Shown here piece after piece: positions 38,479 to 51,238 of a stretch of DNA of 64,000 nucleotides. A program made the position numbers and the translations under genes. Every line of letters begins with the position of its first letter. Position 1 is the stretch's first letter. The notes beneath the pieces are model-generated. The model was not told the origin of the DNA. It worked only from the letters and a program-made list of their open reading frames with translations, and did no database searches. The DNA comes from Larimichthys crocea (lineage: Eukaryota > Chordata > Actinopteri > Sciaenidae): contig NC_040017.1 of assembly GCF_000972845.2 (NCBI RefSeq), positions 20,904,742 through 20,968,741 of the forward strand. Reading direction: 5' to 3'.

Positions 38479-41346
38479 TCATTTCCTCACCAGATTATTT
38501 CCTACGAGAGGGAAATGAAACAGAGAGTAAACTCCGAGAACGAGGTGGGGGGAAAAAAGGAGACACACAAAGCAAACCAGCTTTTCTTTGTTGTTTACCG
38601 AAAGTTATGGCTATCAAGCACAAGTCATTTTTCTCTCTGTTTCTGTTTCTTCTCCTCTCAGCTCTTCTCTCTTACTCTCTCCATCTCAGCGCATGACTTG
38701 GCTGGTGCAGCCGAGGCCCGGCTCAATTGTGCAATTTCATACATGTTTACTTTACTGGCATCTTTCTGAGCATATTTTCCCCCGAACATTTCCCCTCACA
38801 TTATTCTGCATTTCCTCTACAACGATATGCTGTCTTTAATCTCCCTTTGTAAGCCGTTTCTTGGCCTGAGGATCAGAATACAATAACGATGTCAGACTTT
38901 TTTTATTTGGCCCATCATCTGCTGTATTTTAACACATGCCACAAAGTTCATTTTGGAAATTGATCAGGGCTTAAAGAAAAAGAAAGTAGCTCTTCACATA
39001 AACATTTAGACAACTGTCTTCTACAGCATGAAAAACAGCTGGAAGTAAGTGGATCATGGGAGAGGAGGGAGGCAGCGGGCGCTGTGGGTCAGCGGTTTGT
39101 GTTGAGTGTAAGAAGAGAGAAGGGACAGAGAGAGGTGAGGAGGGAAGCTGTGCTTTGAGGTAACAAGGGCGGTGAACAAGCGTGGCCAAGCTCTGCACTG
39201 GAGGGAGGAAGAGGAGGAAAGCGAAGGAAGCAAAGTGCCAGAGGAAAGGCAATTGTGGGACTTCTAGGGGATCATGAGAGTAATAAAAAAATCACAATAC
39301 AATGATTTTTCCAGAAAAGTGCAGTTCGGGGGAAATAAATCTAAAGCAGCTGCTTGTAATAAAGACTCTTGAAAGTGTCAAATCTCTCCCTTGTACTTCA
39401 CCCTGCTACACTGTGGGAAAGGCACTCAGACATGTAAATGGACAGGTGCACTATGTGGCCACATCAGAACACCTACACACTCACACACACACACATGCAT
39501 ACAAGTTATTGCAGAACCGTCGATGCGTAATATACTGAAGGCACATTTGTATTGGTCGACTTAAGATGCGGTTTTTGGTTTGAACACCAAAATAAGACTT
39601 GATTATTGATATTATTTGGCTCTAGTTTACATTTAAATGAGTCCTCATAAAAAGAAATATGTACACTGGACAATAGTGGCATGTCTGCAACTGTGCTCTC
39701 ATGATCAACCACACAGATAATGGCTTTCATAACAAGGCAAAGTCAAAGTTGGTCAGAAGCTTAGCTCAACAATGCAACGCATGGAAACTACAAAGCTTGT
39801 CGCTGGGTTTTGTTTTGAGCATCTGCGATGTCTGCTAACTGCTTCAGTCCTTTTGGCACACTTTGTGAAATACAATAAATGTCAAACAGCGGTATGATTG
39901 CAGATCAGGACTATTCGGCCTGTCAGAGTCACATAGGTGACCCCAGCCTGCAGCCGCTGGTAGAAAGCTTAAAGGCATACTTTGCATTTTTTTACATTGA
40001 ACCATTTTTGGTCTACGCAGGGCCTCTGGAACACGTCCAGATCATTTTTTACTTCTATATTGTTAGTGTTATAAAAGTTACGGGCCTGGGATGGTTGCCA
40101 TAACAACATTAGAAAGGAATGAAATGGGCTAAAAAACAATATAAAATAAAAAAAAAAAACGTCATAGCTGGTGGTTTGTCTTACTGCACTCATTTATATT
40201 TCATTAAATCAATTAATGTAACTAATTAATTGCTTTCAATGCCTAATTTTACTACTTTCAAAACATCATCTAAACCACTTTGGTGGCAGTGAGATGTTTT
40301 CTGGGTTGGTGTGTTATATAAATAAAAATTAACAAAGGCATATGGCTTAAGCTCCCTTGGGGTGAGTGGCTACATCAGTTAATTGAAACAAGGCTCTTGT
40401 AATTTTATTTTACTAATTGAAGCAACCGCAGAGCAAAAAGAAATACTGCCTTTTTTAATTATGATGTGCATTACAGCTTCCAGGCCCTTCATACTGATCA
40501 GCCATGTCCTGATTTTTCAGAAAATATAGACAATATGGAGAAAATATTTTAATGAATTCCTCCAACCAAAAGGATGCCAAAAAAATGTAATCCACAACAT
40601 CCTCGAATTGTAACAAAATGTCTGAATGGCTTCCTCACCGCGCAGCCCTTGAAAGCCCGCGATGTCGTATCACTGTGATACTGAGCAGAGGTTTATTCCC
40701 AAAGAGCAAAAAGGGGAAGGAAAAGAGAAGATACAGTCTACTTGTTTTCTGAATGGAGAGTTTTAGAAGTACGAACAGGCTTTCATACTGAGACAATGGC
40801 TCGCGTCCACCCTGCTGCGTTCTCCCTGCTCCTCTCCCTCCCCATTCTCCGTCTCTCTATCTGCCTCTGAGCAGAAACACACGGCACATCCTGCTCAACA
40901 CAACACACCAGGCAAAAGTTCACTTCCTGCTCCTCAGCTCTTCTCCTTCACACCAGCTCTATTCCCAGGACGTGCATTAATAGGCCGTTCATATGTTCGA
41001 ATAGCATGGGGACATACAAACAGACAAGTGAGCGCTTCCCCTCTCTATAGATACACAAACCTCCTCCTCTTGTCTGTCATACGCATTAATGCAATCAAGC
41101 ACATTTCAGGCGGTGCACATCCTACAGAAATGTTCAGGCATTATCTTGCTCTTCCCTCCTGCACAGATTTGAAGTGACAGTGGGAACACTTTGTGTTATT
41201 TTAATGGCAGGGAAAAGGAGGAGACAGGTTTTCATTTAAACTCGTGAATGAGAAGGAGAAGGAGTGGACTGAAATTCCCACGTCTGACATCCGCCTGTTT
41301 TTTTTTTAACACGTATGCACATGATCTTACTGTTAAAACTGTTTCT
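36221..41346. other. Gene-free segment downstream of hic1
   Basis: AT-rich sequence at 37080-37450, short GT tracts at 36550 and 38000, and poly(A) at 38444-38476. Positions 39970-40100 (starting aaaggcatactttgc) resemble a fish repeat end but not clearly. No gene is seen. Confidence 0.4.
38444..38476. repeat. Poly(A) tract
   Basis: A run of 33 adenines. No SINE head or target duplication was recognised. Confidence 0.95.
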
Positions 41347-41360
41347 TTTATTTATTTATT
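41347..41360 (-). terminator. Candidate hic1 polyadenylation signals (three overlapping AATAAA)
   Basis: Read on the minus strand, this stretch holds three overlapping AATAAA hexamers. It is the nearest canonical polyadenylation signal I could find downstream of the hic1 stop and would imply a 3' UTR of about 2.9 kb. The variant AATATA near 43630 could give a shorter transcript. The hexamers may also be part of a chance AT-rich tract. Confidence 0.3.
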
Positions 41361-41520
41361 TTTTTTTCTATTTGTTGCAGAGCTTAACAGACAAGAGTCC
41401 TAAATACTCATCCAAAACAAGCTGGCTTCCTGTGTGTTTGTGTGCATGTACGGCCTCAGCCTGACTCACATCTAAAGTTCACTAACCTCTGGAGAAAAGG
41501 GGTCAAACAATACGAGGCTG

Positions 41521-41522
<2 letters not shown>

Positions 41523-41552
<30 letters not shown>
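41523..41552. repeat. Poly(T) tract
   Basis: A run of 30 thymines downstream of the hic1 stop. Confidence 0.95.
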
Positions 41553-41945
41553 CAGCGAAGCCGCTGCTCGTCTGTTTAGGTAAGTATGATGCATCACGTC
41601 TTGTGGAAACATTTCAAAAACACTTTGCTGAAACCAAAGATAAATGCCACCTTACTCGCTAAAGTGTGGTTCAGATATTCACAAACAGCCAGTTAAGATA
41701 CTACCAAAATGACTTTGCCTTATGTTACAACAATGGAATTGGTCAGACCGACACAAGCCTCTTTGAGGACTACACAATAGAAAATGTATACCGCATAGTA
41801 AAAATAAAAACAAAAACAAAAAAAAATGTTAATATCACATGTTATCTCTCCACCATAAAACTGTAACAAGAAATGTATAAAACACAGAAATAACCACAGG
41901 TTTAACACAGGACAACTGTCCTGTTAATAAGAAAATAAAAAACAT

Positions 41946-41995
41946 ATGTGTGTGTGTGTGTGTAAGTGTGTGTGTGTAAGTGTGTGTGTGTGTGT
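41946..41995. repeat. (TG)n tract with AAG interruptions
   Basis: TG units are interrupted twice by AAG. Confidence 0.9.
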
Positions 41996-43743
41996 TGACA
42001 TTGTTATACGAAGGTTTAGTAAAGCTTAGCGTCCCCATGCTGGGTTCAGTCCTGAGGTAAGCACCAGTTTCACGTGCGCTGCTTTCAGTTAAAAATCAAA
42101 AATAAAGAAAAGTAAGTGACAGAAAACAACATGTTTGATATGATCATATGCTACAGAGAAGAAGCCCTTAAATTATTGTTACACTTAAAAAAAAAAAAAA
42201 ACAATCCCAAAAGTCAGGCACATTGTTGTTGTTGTTTTTTTTCTTTTTTTTTTAAGCCTTTAAGATTCACTACGTCTATCACAGTGTATTTATGGCTTTA
42301 GTCTTCACATTCACCCACTGAGGTTGGCATTGGCACTATAGTGGTCAGACATTTCTAATCTGAATAAAGGACCAGTAAAAGTGGAAAAAGAAAAAAAAAA
42401 AAGAAAAGAAGAAAAAGGCCAGCATGTTTTTTGGAATAAACATTGAAAGACAAAAATGTGCCGTCTACCCGCAACCTTTAAGTGCTCTTTTGTTTTCAAG
42501 CTGGAGGAGCTGTTGGTCAGCCAACACAGAAATATGTCATTCTTTGTTTCCGCATATGATACCAGCATGGAAGGGAGGCTGAGACCAGGAGACATTTGCT
42601 CGGGGTCGGATATGATGTTAATAAGTGGATCAGAGGGGTAAGATGGCAGGCATGAAATGGGACATCATGCCTGGCGAGCAGTGCGAATTGTCCAGGAGAA
42701 AGTGAGATTTCACAGGGATTACTGAGGCACAGCAGCTGGGTTGTGCTGTTCATCCGCTGGCTTCCAAGGGAAGACCCGCAAACCCCTTCTTATGTTCATA
42801 TCGCGGACAGATTAGCAGCTCGCTATGTGTGTGTGGAGAGAGACGGGGGGGCTGGTGGCATATATGCATGTGGTGTGTGGAGCGTTTTTAAGGGATGAGT
42901 ACAGTACTCACTTTGGCCTGTCAACAGTAGCAGACTCCCAGACAACAGGCTACAGGGGAGGGAGGTCAAATGAAGGGTCAGTGGAGTGGCAAAGCAGTAT
43001 CTGACTACTGCCACAACCCGATTAATCATCAGGCTGCTGTGAATTAAGTAATTTCTCTTGACAGTAAATGACAGATTTCTGACTCATTAATCCTGACCTG
43101 GTCCATGCCTCACTGCCCAGCCACATCCACAATTGTAAATATTACAAAAGGTCAGAGGCAACACCCATGCTTCGTCTACTCTGTGAGATGAAGCTACACT
43201 CATCATGAACAGGGATTAGTGTGTCAACAGTTGGGTATGTGCAATCATGTCCCAGTTATGAGATCACAGGGCTGTACTGCATCTCGGTAACAACTGAAAG
43301 CTAAGGGATGTTAGTCAAAATGCAAAGGAAGTTTTAGCTCAAGAAGGGGTTACACACTGACTGTAAGGCTGATTAAGCTACCATTACTGTCACATAGTAT
43401 GAGCCTTTACCCCGACGGATATGCGGGGGAGTGGGTTACTTGAAAAAAAAAAAAAAAAAACGTGGAGAAAATAAAGCAGAGGAGACTTTACCAAAATGCT
43501 GCAGCAAGTGCTCTTATCGTTCAGTCATTTCCTTGCGTCTTGGGTGAGTAGGAACATGATTTGGAAAAGCTGGAGAGTGAGATACATAAATTGTCCAGTA
43601 CCCCAAAAACAGAAAAAAAAAGAGAAAAAATATATATATATCCTCCCATTACTTTAAAGTCCAGAAGAGTTGGCTTATTCATTTGGTAAAAAGTTCCGCT
43701 CAGGTCTGGACCGAAACCCTGAATCTTGTCCTTATGTGCTTTT

Positions 43744-43778
<35 letters not shown>
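43744..43778. repeat. (TTG)n microsatellite
   Basis: About 11 trinucleotide units. If transcribed with hic1 it would be (CAA)n in the 3' UTR. Confidence 0.95.
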
Positions 43779-43779
<1 letters not shown>

Positions 43780-44242
43780 TTTTGTACACAACCTTTTGGA
43801 CACAGGTTTAGGGTCAGATTGCAACATTTCCTTGCAACAGTTTCTCTTTGGATTTCACCATAATACAAAAATAAATAAAAACAATTTTTTTTTTGGTGTT
43901 CAATTTGTCACTTTGGCTCAATGGCTGTAATTTTTTTTTTTTTCATTGTTTGTTTGCATACACGGTACATAAATACTGTACTTCTTTGAGTGAGTGTCCC
44001 TCTTGGTCACGGAATAGCACAGCGCTCCTTTATGAAGGAGGACTTTAAGATACATTAGATGCATAGAAAGGCACTTACAGTCTACACATTTTGGTGTGCA
44101 TCAACAGACCAATTCCTTTTGGTCTGAGTCTGAGGTGCAGAGGAGAAACTGAGTTGAGGTGAATGGCTTTTGAATACTGCAAGTTGTGTGTGTGCACACA
44201 GACCTTTTTGGTGATTTTGCCATTTACACAGGTCATGTGGTC

Positions 44243-46476
44243 TTAGCTGGGTGAGTAGCGGTCAATGGTGCGGGCTTCAGAAAGGGCCTGTGGGGGAGGG
44301 GGGAGGGGTTGGCCCAGGACATCCATCTTATCGTGGGAGAGGCCCAGGTGCTCCGAGGCCAGCTTGGACAGTGGGTAGAGGCTTTCCATGGCCTTTGCAT
44401 CAGCTACCATTTGTTGCTGGGCTTGGATGAGAAGCTCATTCGCCTTCTCCTGCTTCAGCCCCAGATGCTCTGCTGCGTATTTACTCAGAGGATAGATGCC
44501 CTCAGCAAAGTCCAGCTTCAATTTCCCATCTGTGGTCAGGCCCCCTCCAGCCCCTCCACTGCTGTGCATCTTCATGTGGCTGATGAGGTTGCGCTGCTGA
44601 GCGAACTTTCCTCCACACACCTGACATTCATAGGGTTTCTCCCCTGAGTGGATGCGCATGTGCTCGGTGAGGCGATACTGTCTGGTGAAGCGCATGCCAC
44701 AGGAGTCGCAGGCGAAAGGTTTAAGGCCCAGGTGGCTACGCATGTGGCGGGTCATGGTGCCACGTTGCGTGAACTTCTTGCCGCAGATGCTGCAGGGGTA
44801 AGGCCGGGTCAGCCAGTGGGTCTTCTCATGCTGGCGCAGAGTGGCTGGATCTTTGTAGGACTTCTCACAGGAGTTACAGCGGTAGGGTCGAATCATCTCT
44901 CCGATGCCCCCTGAACCCAGACCCTGGCTGGTCTTGGTCTCCAAGTGGGACAGACTGTTCAAACTGTTGCTGCTGTTCAGGCTCCCATAACCATTTGTAT
45001 TATTGGTCATGTTTTTGGTGCTGCTGTTATTGCTGTTTCCCATCTCACCACCAGAGTTGCCGTACAGCTCTTCCTCTGTGTGTGTCTCCACGTGTGCATT
45101 AAGCTGCTCTGAGCTCGGGAAGCCTTTGTCACAGGGAATGCAGACGTACAGATTGTCCCCGAAGCTTTCTGGCTCATACGGCATGTGGAACCTCCCCATC
45201 GATCCAGGCGGGGACGGACGGCCTTCACTGCTGCCTGTCTCCTCTGTGCCAGACCCACTCTTGTCGTCTGCTCCTTCACTCTCTTCCCCAGCCTTGTGGT
45301 GGTTGTGATGCTGTTCTCCATTTTCACCACCTTCTTCCTCATCCTCATCCTCATCATCATCTTCAGCTGTGTATGACAGTGGCTCATGTTTCACCCAGCG
45401 GTAGATGTTGCCCATTTCTCTGCCTGCTTCTGCACCTTCTGTGGGGGTATCAGGGCTTGGGGGGCATGGGTAGCGATCTGTGCCCTGGGAGCCGGAGCGA
45501 TGCAGATGGGGAAGGTGTGGGCCAAGAGGCTGGTTGTGATGGGAGAATGGGATGGGAGGAGGAGTGAGAGAGCTTGCCTGGTCGGTCGACTCCATTTTTT
45601 CTGAAGGGAAGGCTCTCCCGTTCGTCCCCTGCATGGGGCTGGTGTGGCCACTCAGAGTTCCGTCTCGCTCCTCATCATTGTGAGTGTTTGCCAGATGGGA
45701 GTGAGAGGGTGTGTGCTGAGATTGAGAGTTGGGGCTTTTCTTGGAGAGATCAAGGCCGTAGTTGGGGGAGCAGTTCCTATCAGGGTGAGCTGAACGCCCA
45801 AGCTGGGCAGGCAGAGCTGACTGCAGGGACGGGAACACCTGAGAGCCCTGGTTGGAGGTGGGGGCATACAGCTCCCCAGCATGAAGGGCTAGTCGATGGG
45901 GAACTAGCTCCTCTAGTGGTGGTGCCCGGTTTGCGTGGCTATTCAAAATTCCTCCTGGAGGGCAGGACTGAATGACAGGAGTGGAAACCCTATACCTGCC
46001 ACCACTCCCTAAACCCATACTATTGGGCCCCATCTTTGGGTAGGGCAGAAATGCAGGACCTGGGCGGGGAGGATATTTGCCATTTCTTTTCAGCTTCTTT
46101 TTGCACAAAGCCACTAAGTCAAGCAGCTGAAGGTAGCTGGCTGCTGCCAAGACAGCCCCTAGATTGGGTTCAGTTGGAGAGGTGGGGTCTCCATCACTAA
46201 GACGGCCTGTGTAGATGTAGTCCAGAATGACCCTGAAGACCCCTGGACTCACCATCTCGTGGTCGAGGTTGATGAGATTGTCATGGACCACCAATGATTT
46301 CAAGTAGAGGCTGCTGGCAGCCAGAATGTTCTTGTGAGCTCTGAAGAGGGCGTTCTGCACCACAATGATAACATCACACAGGAAGCCCTTGGTTCGCTGG
46401 CTGTTGAGCTGCAGGAGGAGATCCCTAGCATGACTTGGAACTTCCATGGCACCCAGCATCGTCTTCAGTCCGCCAC
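44243..46476 (-). CDS. hic1: hic1 coding exon 2 (BTB/POZ zinc-finger repressor)
   Basis: HIC1 is a nuclear, sequence-specific transcriptional repressor and p53-responsive tumour suppressor in mammals. This exon carries nearly the whole protein. Numbered on the predicted 761-residue product: BTB/POZ domain about 33-147 (QRTKGFLCDVIIVVQNALFR is nearly identical to human HIC1 as I recall it); CtBP-binding GLDLSKK 258-264; VKHEP sumoylation/acetylation-type motif with Lys380; acidic run 389-399; Asn/Ser-rich linker 495-523; five C2H2 fingers at 461-483, 549-571, 577-599, 605-627 and 633-655, each with both Cys and both His; conserved end TIDRYSPS before a TAA. HIC2 lacks this C-terminal tail, which favours HIC1. 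The exon begins after a tttcag acceptor (AG at 46477-46478). An internal ATG at 46459, with A at -3, would give a 738-residue form. A teleost hic1 paralogue (hic1-like) cannot be excluded. Confidence 0.95.
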
Positions 46477-47391
46477 CTGAAACAACAGATATCTGTAAAA
46501 AGTCATGCGGCAGTCAGCATTTCGATGCACAAAAAACACAATTAATGTATAATTTTCTGCACCACAAGAATGAATACTGATGCATTTTATAAAAGTATTG
46601 CATGAAAAATGAGGATTCAGACAGCAGACTGTGTTGAAATGACGTTTGAGTACCAAAAAGCTTAATTGCCAAAATAAAAGTAAAAAGTCTTTAAAGAACA
46701 CAGAGGTTGTAATATGAAAAAAAATAATCCTTTGCATATGGATACATTTATGAGGATAATACAGACTGGTTATTTATAACATATTTTCTTTTGAAAAGTT
46801 CATTTAAAAACTTAATTTAATTGTATCCTTATGCAAACTCATTATTAAAGTTAGTCTTAATTGACTTTGATGCCTTTCAAATTAATTTGTAATTCCTGCC
46901 ATGAGTATTTATGTAATCATGTTTAATTCATAGATTCCACTTGATGGAACATGCACAGTGTGCAGAACTCATGTGTGGGTTGTGAACATGAAGGCCACTC
47001 AGAAAATGTGAACTTGCTTAAAGGTGAACAGTTGCAGTGGTTTTCTCATTATCAGAAATTCAAGAATACGCATTCACTTCCTCCGCAGCGAGAAAAAAGA
47101 GAGAAAGAGCAAAATTCAGAGAACCGCAGATATATATTTTGTAACTGCTGGCTTCCTGATAAAGTATTCCAGAAGTGGTGTGCAGAGTTTTAAACAAAGC
47201 AAGGGATGAATGTTTCACAAGTATGATGAACAGCAGGTATAAACCTGTGGGGGGAAAGACACATCCAAAAAAAGATAGGTCTTTCGGCTCCCCTTTCTGC
47301 CCAGTCATATAAGGAACACTGTGCACACGGGATGTAAATCAGCATTACATGGTTCAATACCATTCGTTGAGATGAGCTCCAGGGATGTAAT

Positions 47392-47446
47392 GCACACACA
47401 CACGTACGCACGCACACACACACACACACAGACACACACGCACACA
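47392..47446. repeat. CA-rich tract in hic1 intron
   Basis: CA units with several CG and GA interruptions. Confidence 0.9.
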
Positions 47447-50238
47447 TTCGTACACGCTCAAAGATCAACACTAATTGTTCCATCAAGCCTAAAATAAACT
47501 ATATCAGCTGCATGCATGAAACACCATGTATTGTTCAACCGGTGGCATCTGAGGATAGTTTACATATGAGATTAAACGTCTCAAACTGTCCCAAAGGGCT
47601 TAGTCTCACTGATGGGAAACAAGCAACTAAATAAATATCATGTCATCTGTCTGATCATGCTCTTCCTGACACCAGTTCATTCACTTCTTGTTTATTTCAT
47701 TCAGTGTACGCGCTCGGAACGTGAAAAGGAAAACATGAATCTAAATTTAAAAAAGCTTGGCGAATGAGTTATAAGTAATTCTGGGGAATCCTAAGCAATT
47801 TTTCCCTCTCACAATGCGCTGCGGGCTAACGGCGTATTCTTAAAAAACCCATGTCACCCCACTCAGTGCAATTTTGACGTTATTCTGTGCAAGTCATGTT
47901 CAGTATCAGGCCTATAGCATCAGAAGGAAATGTCATCACTGAAAAAATGGAAAATGAAATGACAGAATAAGAATGGCATCAAGCTAGTGGTCAGAAAAAT
48001 CTAATGCAATAGCTTCCATAAAAAAAGTATTTTTATTTTTACATGCTCTCTTCTTATCGACACGTGTGGTTTGTATGCTATTCATCACTTATTACCTGGT
48101 CATAAATACCTAAAATAAAGAAAGACTGTGAATAAAAAGGCGGGTATGGCAGGTTTAGATGGGTTTACGCTCCATCATGTCCCCAGTTGTCATCTAAAGT
48201 GTTTCCACTTCTGGTTTTTGTCTGGCTTTGATTACTCAACCGTCATATTTTACTATAAATTTCAGCGTCGGCCAGATCAAACGTGTTTAGAAATGAATGT
48301 GATATGAGAAATAGGCCAAGTACTTTCCACAAGCTGCTGAACTTTTGCATGGTCTCCACAGCAATAAGGGGTGTTAAGCTTACTGTTACTGGTTACTGTG
48401 CGTAGCATGGTGACACGCTGTGTACTCACACACACATGATCAGTGTACGTTCTCGTCTGCAATGCGGTCTACAGCGCCGTATTATGTGACACGATTCAAC
48501 TGCATCACATAAAATTAAGGCTTCTTTATTTCCTGATTTATGACGACAGTTTTTTGTTTTTTTAAATACAGACATTTAAATCCACGTTTAGTAGATCCTT
48601 GCAAATTCTATAAAATACTACGTGATATATGAAGAAAAAAAAAACATCTCATGCACAAAGCCATATTCCTGTGCACCTGCAACGTGCTTTGCATACAAAA
48701 AAAAGTATTTCTGGTAACGTCTTGTGGTAACAACAGTCAAAGGAGCTGTGGGTTTCTCGTCAAAACAATAAGGATCTCTTTTCTCTCTCTGTCATGTGAA
48801 TGGGTCTTTTGAGAGGCTAAGACTTTTGCCTTTTTTTAAAATATCTGAGCTCACTGTTTGATGACAGAAAGTAAAAGAGTAAAACATGTTTTCTAAAACT
48901 CTTGAGCTGGAAGGCATGTTTAAGCTCACTGCATCCTGTTAGGAAGCCATCTATGATTGTAAAGATATTTAGACAGACAGCACGACTTAAAGCAAGCCCC
49001 CGCTGCATGTAATGTTGTAAACAGATTTAAAGCCTGCAGTACAGTTTGTTATTTTTAAAACAGGCTAAATTAAATCATTTCTTTCTTGGTTGCACAAACA
49101 GTACAGTCGCCTGAGAGAAGGTGTCTCAAGTCCCTCTGGGATGCATGGCTGTTTTCATCTGATATCCTTCTTTTTAATGACCCGTCAACATGCTGAGGAA
49201 GCTTTGCTGACAGAGAAGTACCTGATGGCGATGGCATTCGGTTATTTGCATTAGATTAATATTCATTGTTCCTGTGTTTTGTCTGTTTTGTCACTTTGGT
49301 GGTTTGGGGGTGAAGTGGGAGACTACATTTCCTACTTTCTACATGCAGCCTCAGTCACATAAACACTTCAGACATCTGCCTAAAACGTTATGTTGACATT
49401 TTTTTTTTCTTTCATTTCAATTTTCTGCACCACGCTCATGTCGCCTTGTTTATATTTTAGAAGCCATTTGACCACCTTCATATACAGCCCAAGCCCAATT
49501 TACGAGGAAACACAGCAGTGTAAATCTGCAAAAAAAAAAACTTTCCTGTAGTTTTTGATATGTACTTTTATTTTTCTACCCTTTAATCCAATTATGAATT
49601 TAATTTTGATCTGTTATTTTTGTAACTCACAGGAGGCAAACAGGCTGGAGAAGCTTTACATGCATTAAATAGCACACTGCGTTTTAGAAAAACTACATCC
49701 TGGAGCGTAGATCGCGTAGTAGACCCCATTAAAGGTTAGAAAAGTTTGACTTTTGAGTTAAGTCAGGTCATCAAACATCATGGAAGGTAAGAGTCAGTTT
49801 CCTGTGTGAATGCTGTAATCGCGCATCTAATAAAGAAATCATCACAGACTTACAAAACAGTGCCGGAGGCATTAGAGTTACACAGTTGCTTCATCTTGAT
49901 GTAAAACTAGTTTATTTGAGCGTATAATCATATTAATGATATTGGAATAATCAGCATTTTATATTTAAGTATTAACAGAGTAAATTGTCACTTTTTTTTC
50001 TGGATTACAATCATCTAACATCGTGCAGGTTTTTACTGCATCTGCATCTTTTTCCTCATCTCTCCTCCTGAGCTCTAACGAGCTATAAACTGAATTCTTT
50101 GAGAAATTAAAGCAAAATTATCGTGTGCACGTTTTTTATTTTTCTGAAGTCACGCTCCATAAACTATCTTTGCAGGGCTCGTTTTGCACATGTGAACACT
50201 TCACGTCGCGTTCTGCAAGCGCAGCATGCTGACTCTGT

Positions 50239-50290
50239 GCGTGTGTGTGTGTATGTCTGAGTGTGTGTGTGTGTGTTGGTGTGTGTGTGT
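50239..50290. repeat. GT-rich tract in hic1 intron
   Basis: GT units with interruptions, about 950 bp downstream of the exon-1 donor. Confidence 0.9.
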
Positions 50291-51238
50291 CGCCGTGAGG
50301 ACCCCGTTCCTCTCTCCCTGCGTCTCTATTTTACTCTTCACTTACTGTAACAGCAAAATCAAGAATCACGAGTGAACCTCATGTCTCTGAGCTGCCATCC
50401 TTTAAAACCTTATCACCGCCAGAAAAGAGCCTTAAATCACGTCCAGAAACAGACCGTTTTCAGCTCATTACTTTGAGGAGCATCACACAGATGGTTCTTC
50501 TTCAGACCTGTCAGCAGCACTGACATGCATCTCTTTCTTACATGGATATAAAATCTCGGGGAGGAAAAAAAAAAAAAAGGAATTCATGCACTAAAAATCC
50601 TCCCAAATATTCCTATAATAATAATTTTCCGTGTGTCTGTGTTCAGTCCTGACTTAACTGCAAACAGTGACAGGCCTGCATGATTTTTTTTTTGCTGTTT
50701 CTTAAATTTATTACAAGATTAGGGAAGAAGTTGAAGTTCCCTTTTTTAACAGAGGACGATGATCCATTTAACTTTTACATTAAATATGAGTTTTTTAAAA
50801 AATTTACACTACTACTAAAATTCTACTAAAATTCTATTTTTTTAGGACAAATGTCTCTTTTTGTTAGTTTTTAGATCATTTTGCAGATTTTTGAAGTCAG
50901 ATCTAAATTCGTCGACATATCAAACTGTTTCTAAAGATTTTATTCTGACTCGGTGTATTCTCTGTGTGTAATTAATTATTTGAAATAAACCTTTCAACCG
51001 ACTCGGATTAAATGCGTAAAAACAGACTGAGCGCAGCGCATATCAAAGTGATCCTGGGATAAAAATAAAAAAAAACCTGAAGCAAAACTAATTCTACAAA
51101 CATTTCAACGATTGATTAAAAACATATTTCCTCCTCTGGCTGCATACACTGTACAGTTGAATGAATAAAAAACCTAAATGTCATCCTTCCCCCCTGTTCT
51201 TGTTTGGGTGCCTGTGCGCAAAGCATATCAGCTCTTAC

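Larger units (their letters stand above)
41361..44242 (-). other. Probable hic1 3' UTR / downstream flank
   Basis: No coding potential is seen after the hic1 stop. The interval holds a 30-nt poly(T) at 41523-41552, a GT-rich tract at 41946-41995, a (TTG)n tract at 43744-43778 and several A/T runs. Its extent as UTR depends on which polyadenylation signal is used. Confidence 0.4.
46477..51238 (-). other. hic1 intron 1 (4.76 kb)
   Basis: This intron is bounded by GTAAGA on the exon-1 side and a pyrimidine-rich tttcag on the exon-2 side. No coding sequence is evident inside. It holds a CA-rich tract at 47392-47446, a GT-rich tract at 50239-50290, two p53-type half-sites at 48882-48921 and an octamer/SOX-like cluster at 49244-49270. 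Stretches such as 49140-49280 look unique and could be regulatory, but nothing in the sequence proves it. Confidence 0.65.

Noticed and set aside
44309..45975. Plus-strand open frames of 60-133 codons inside the hic1 exon
   Set aside because: They are antisense shadows of the conserved hic1 coding frame.
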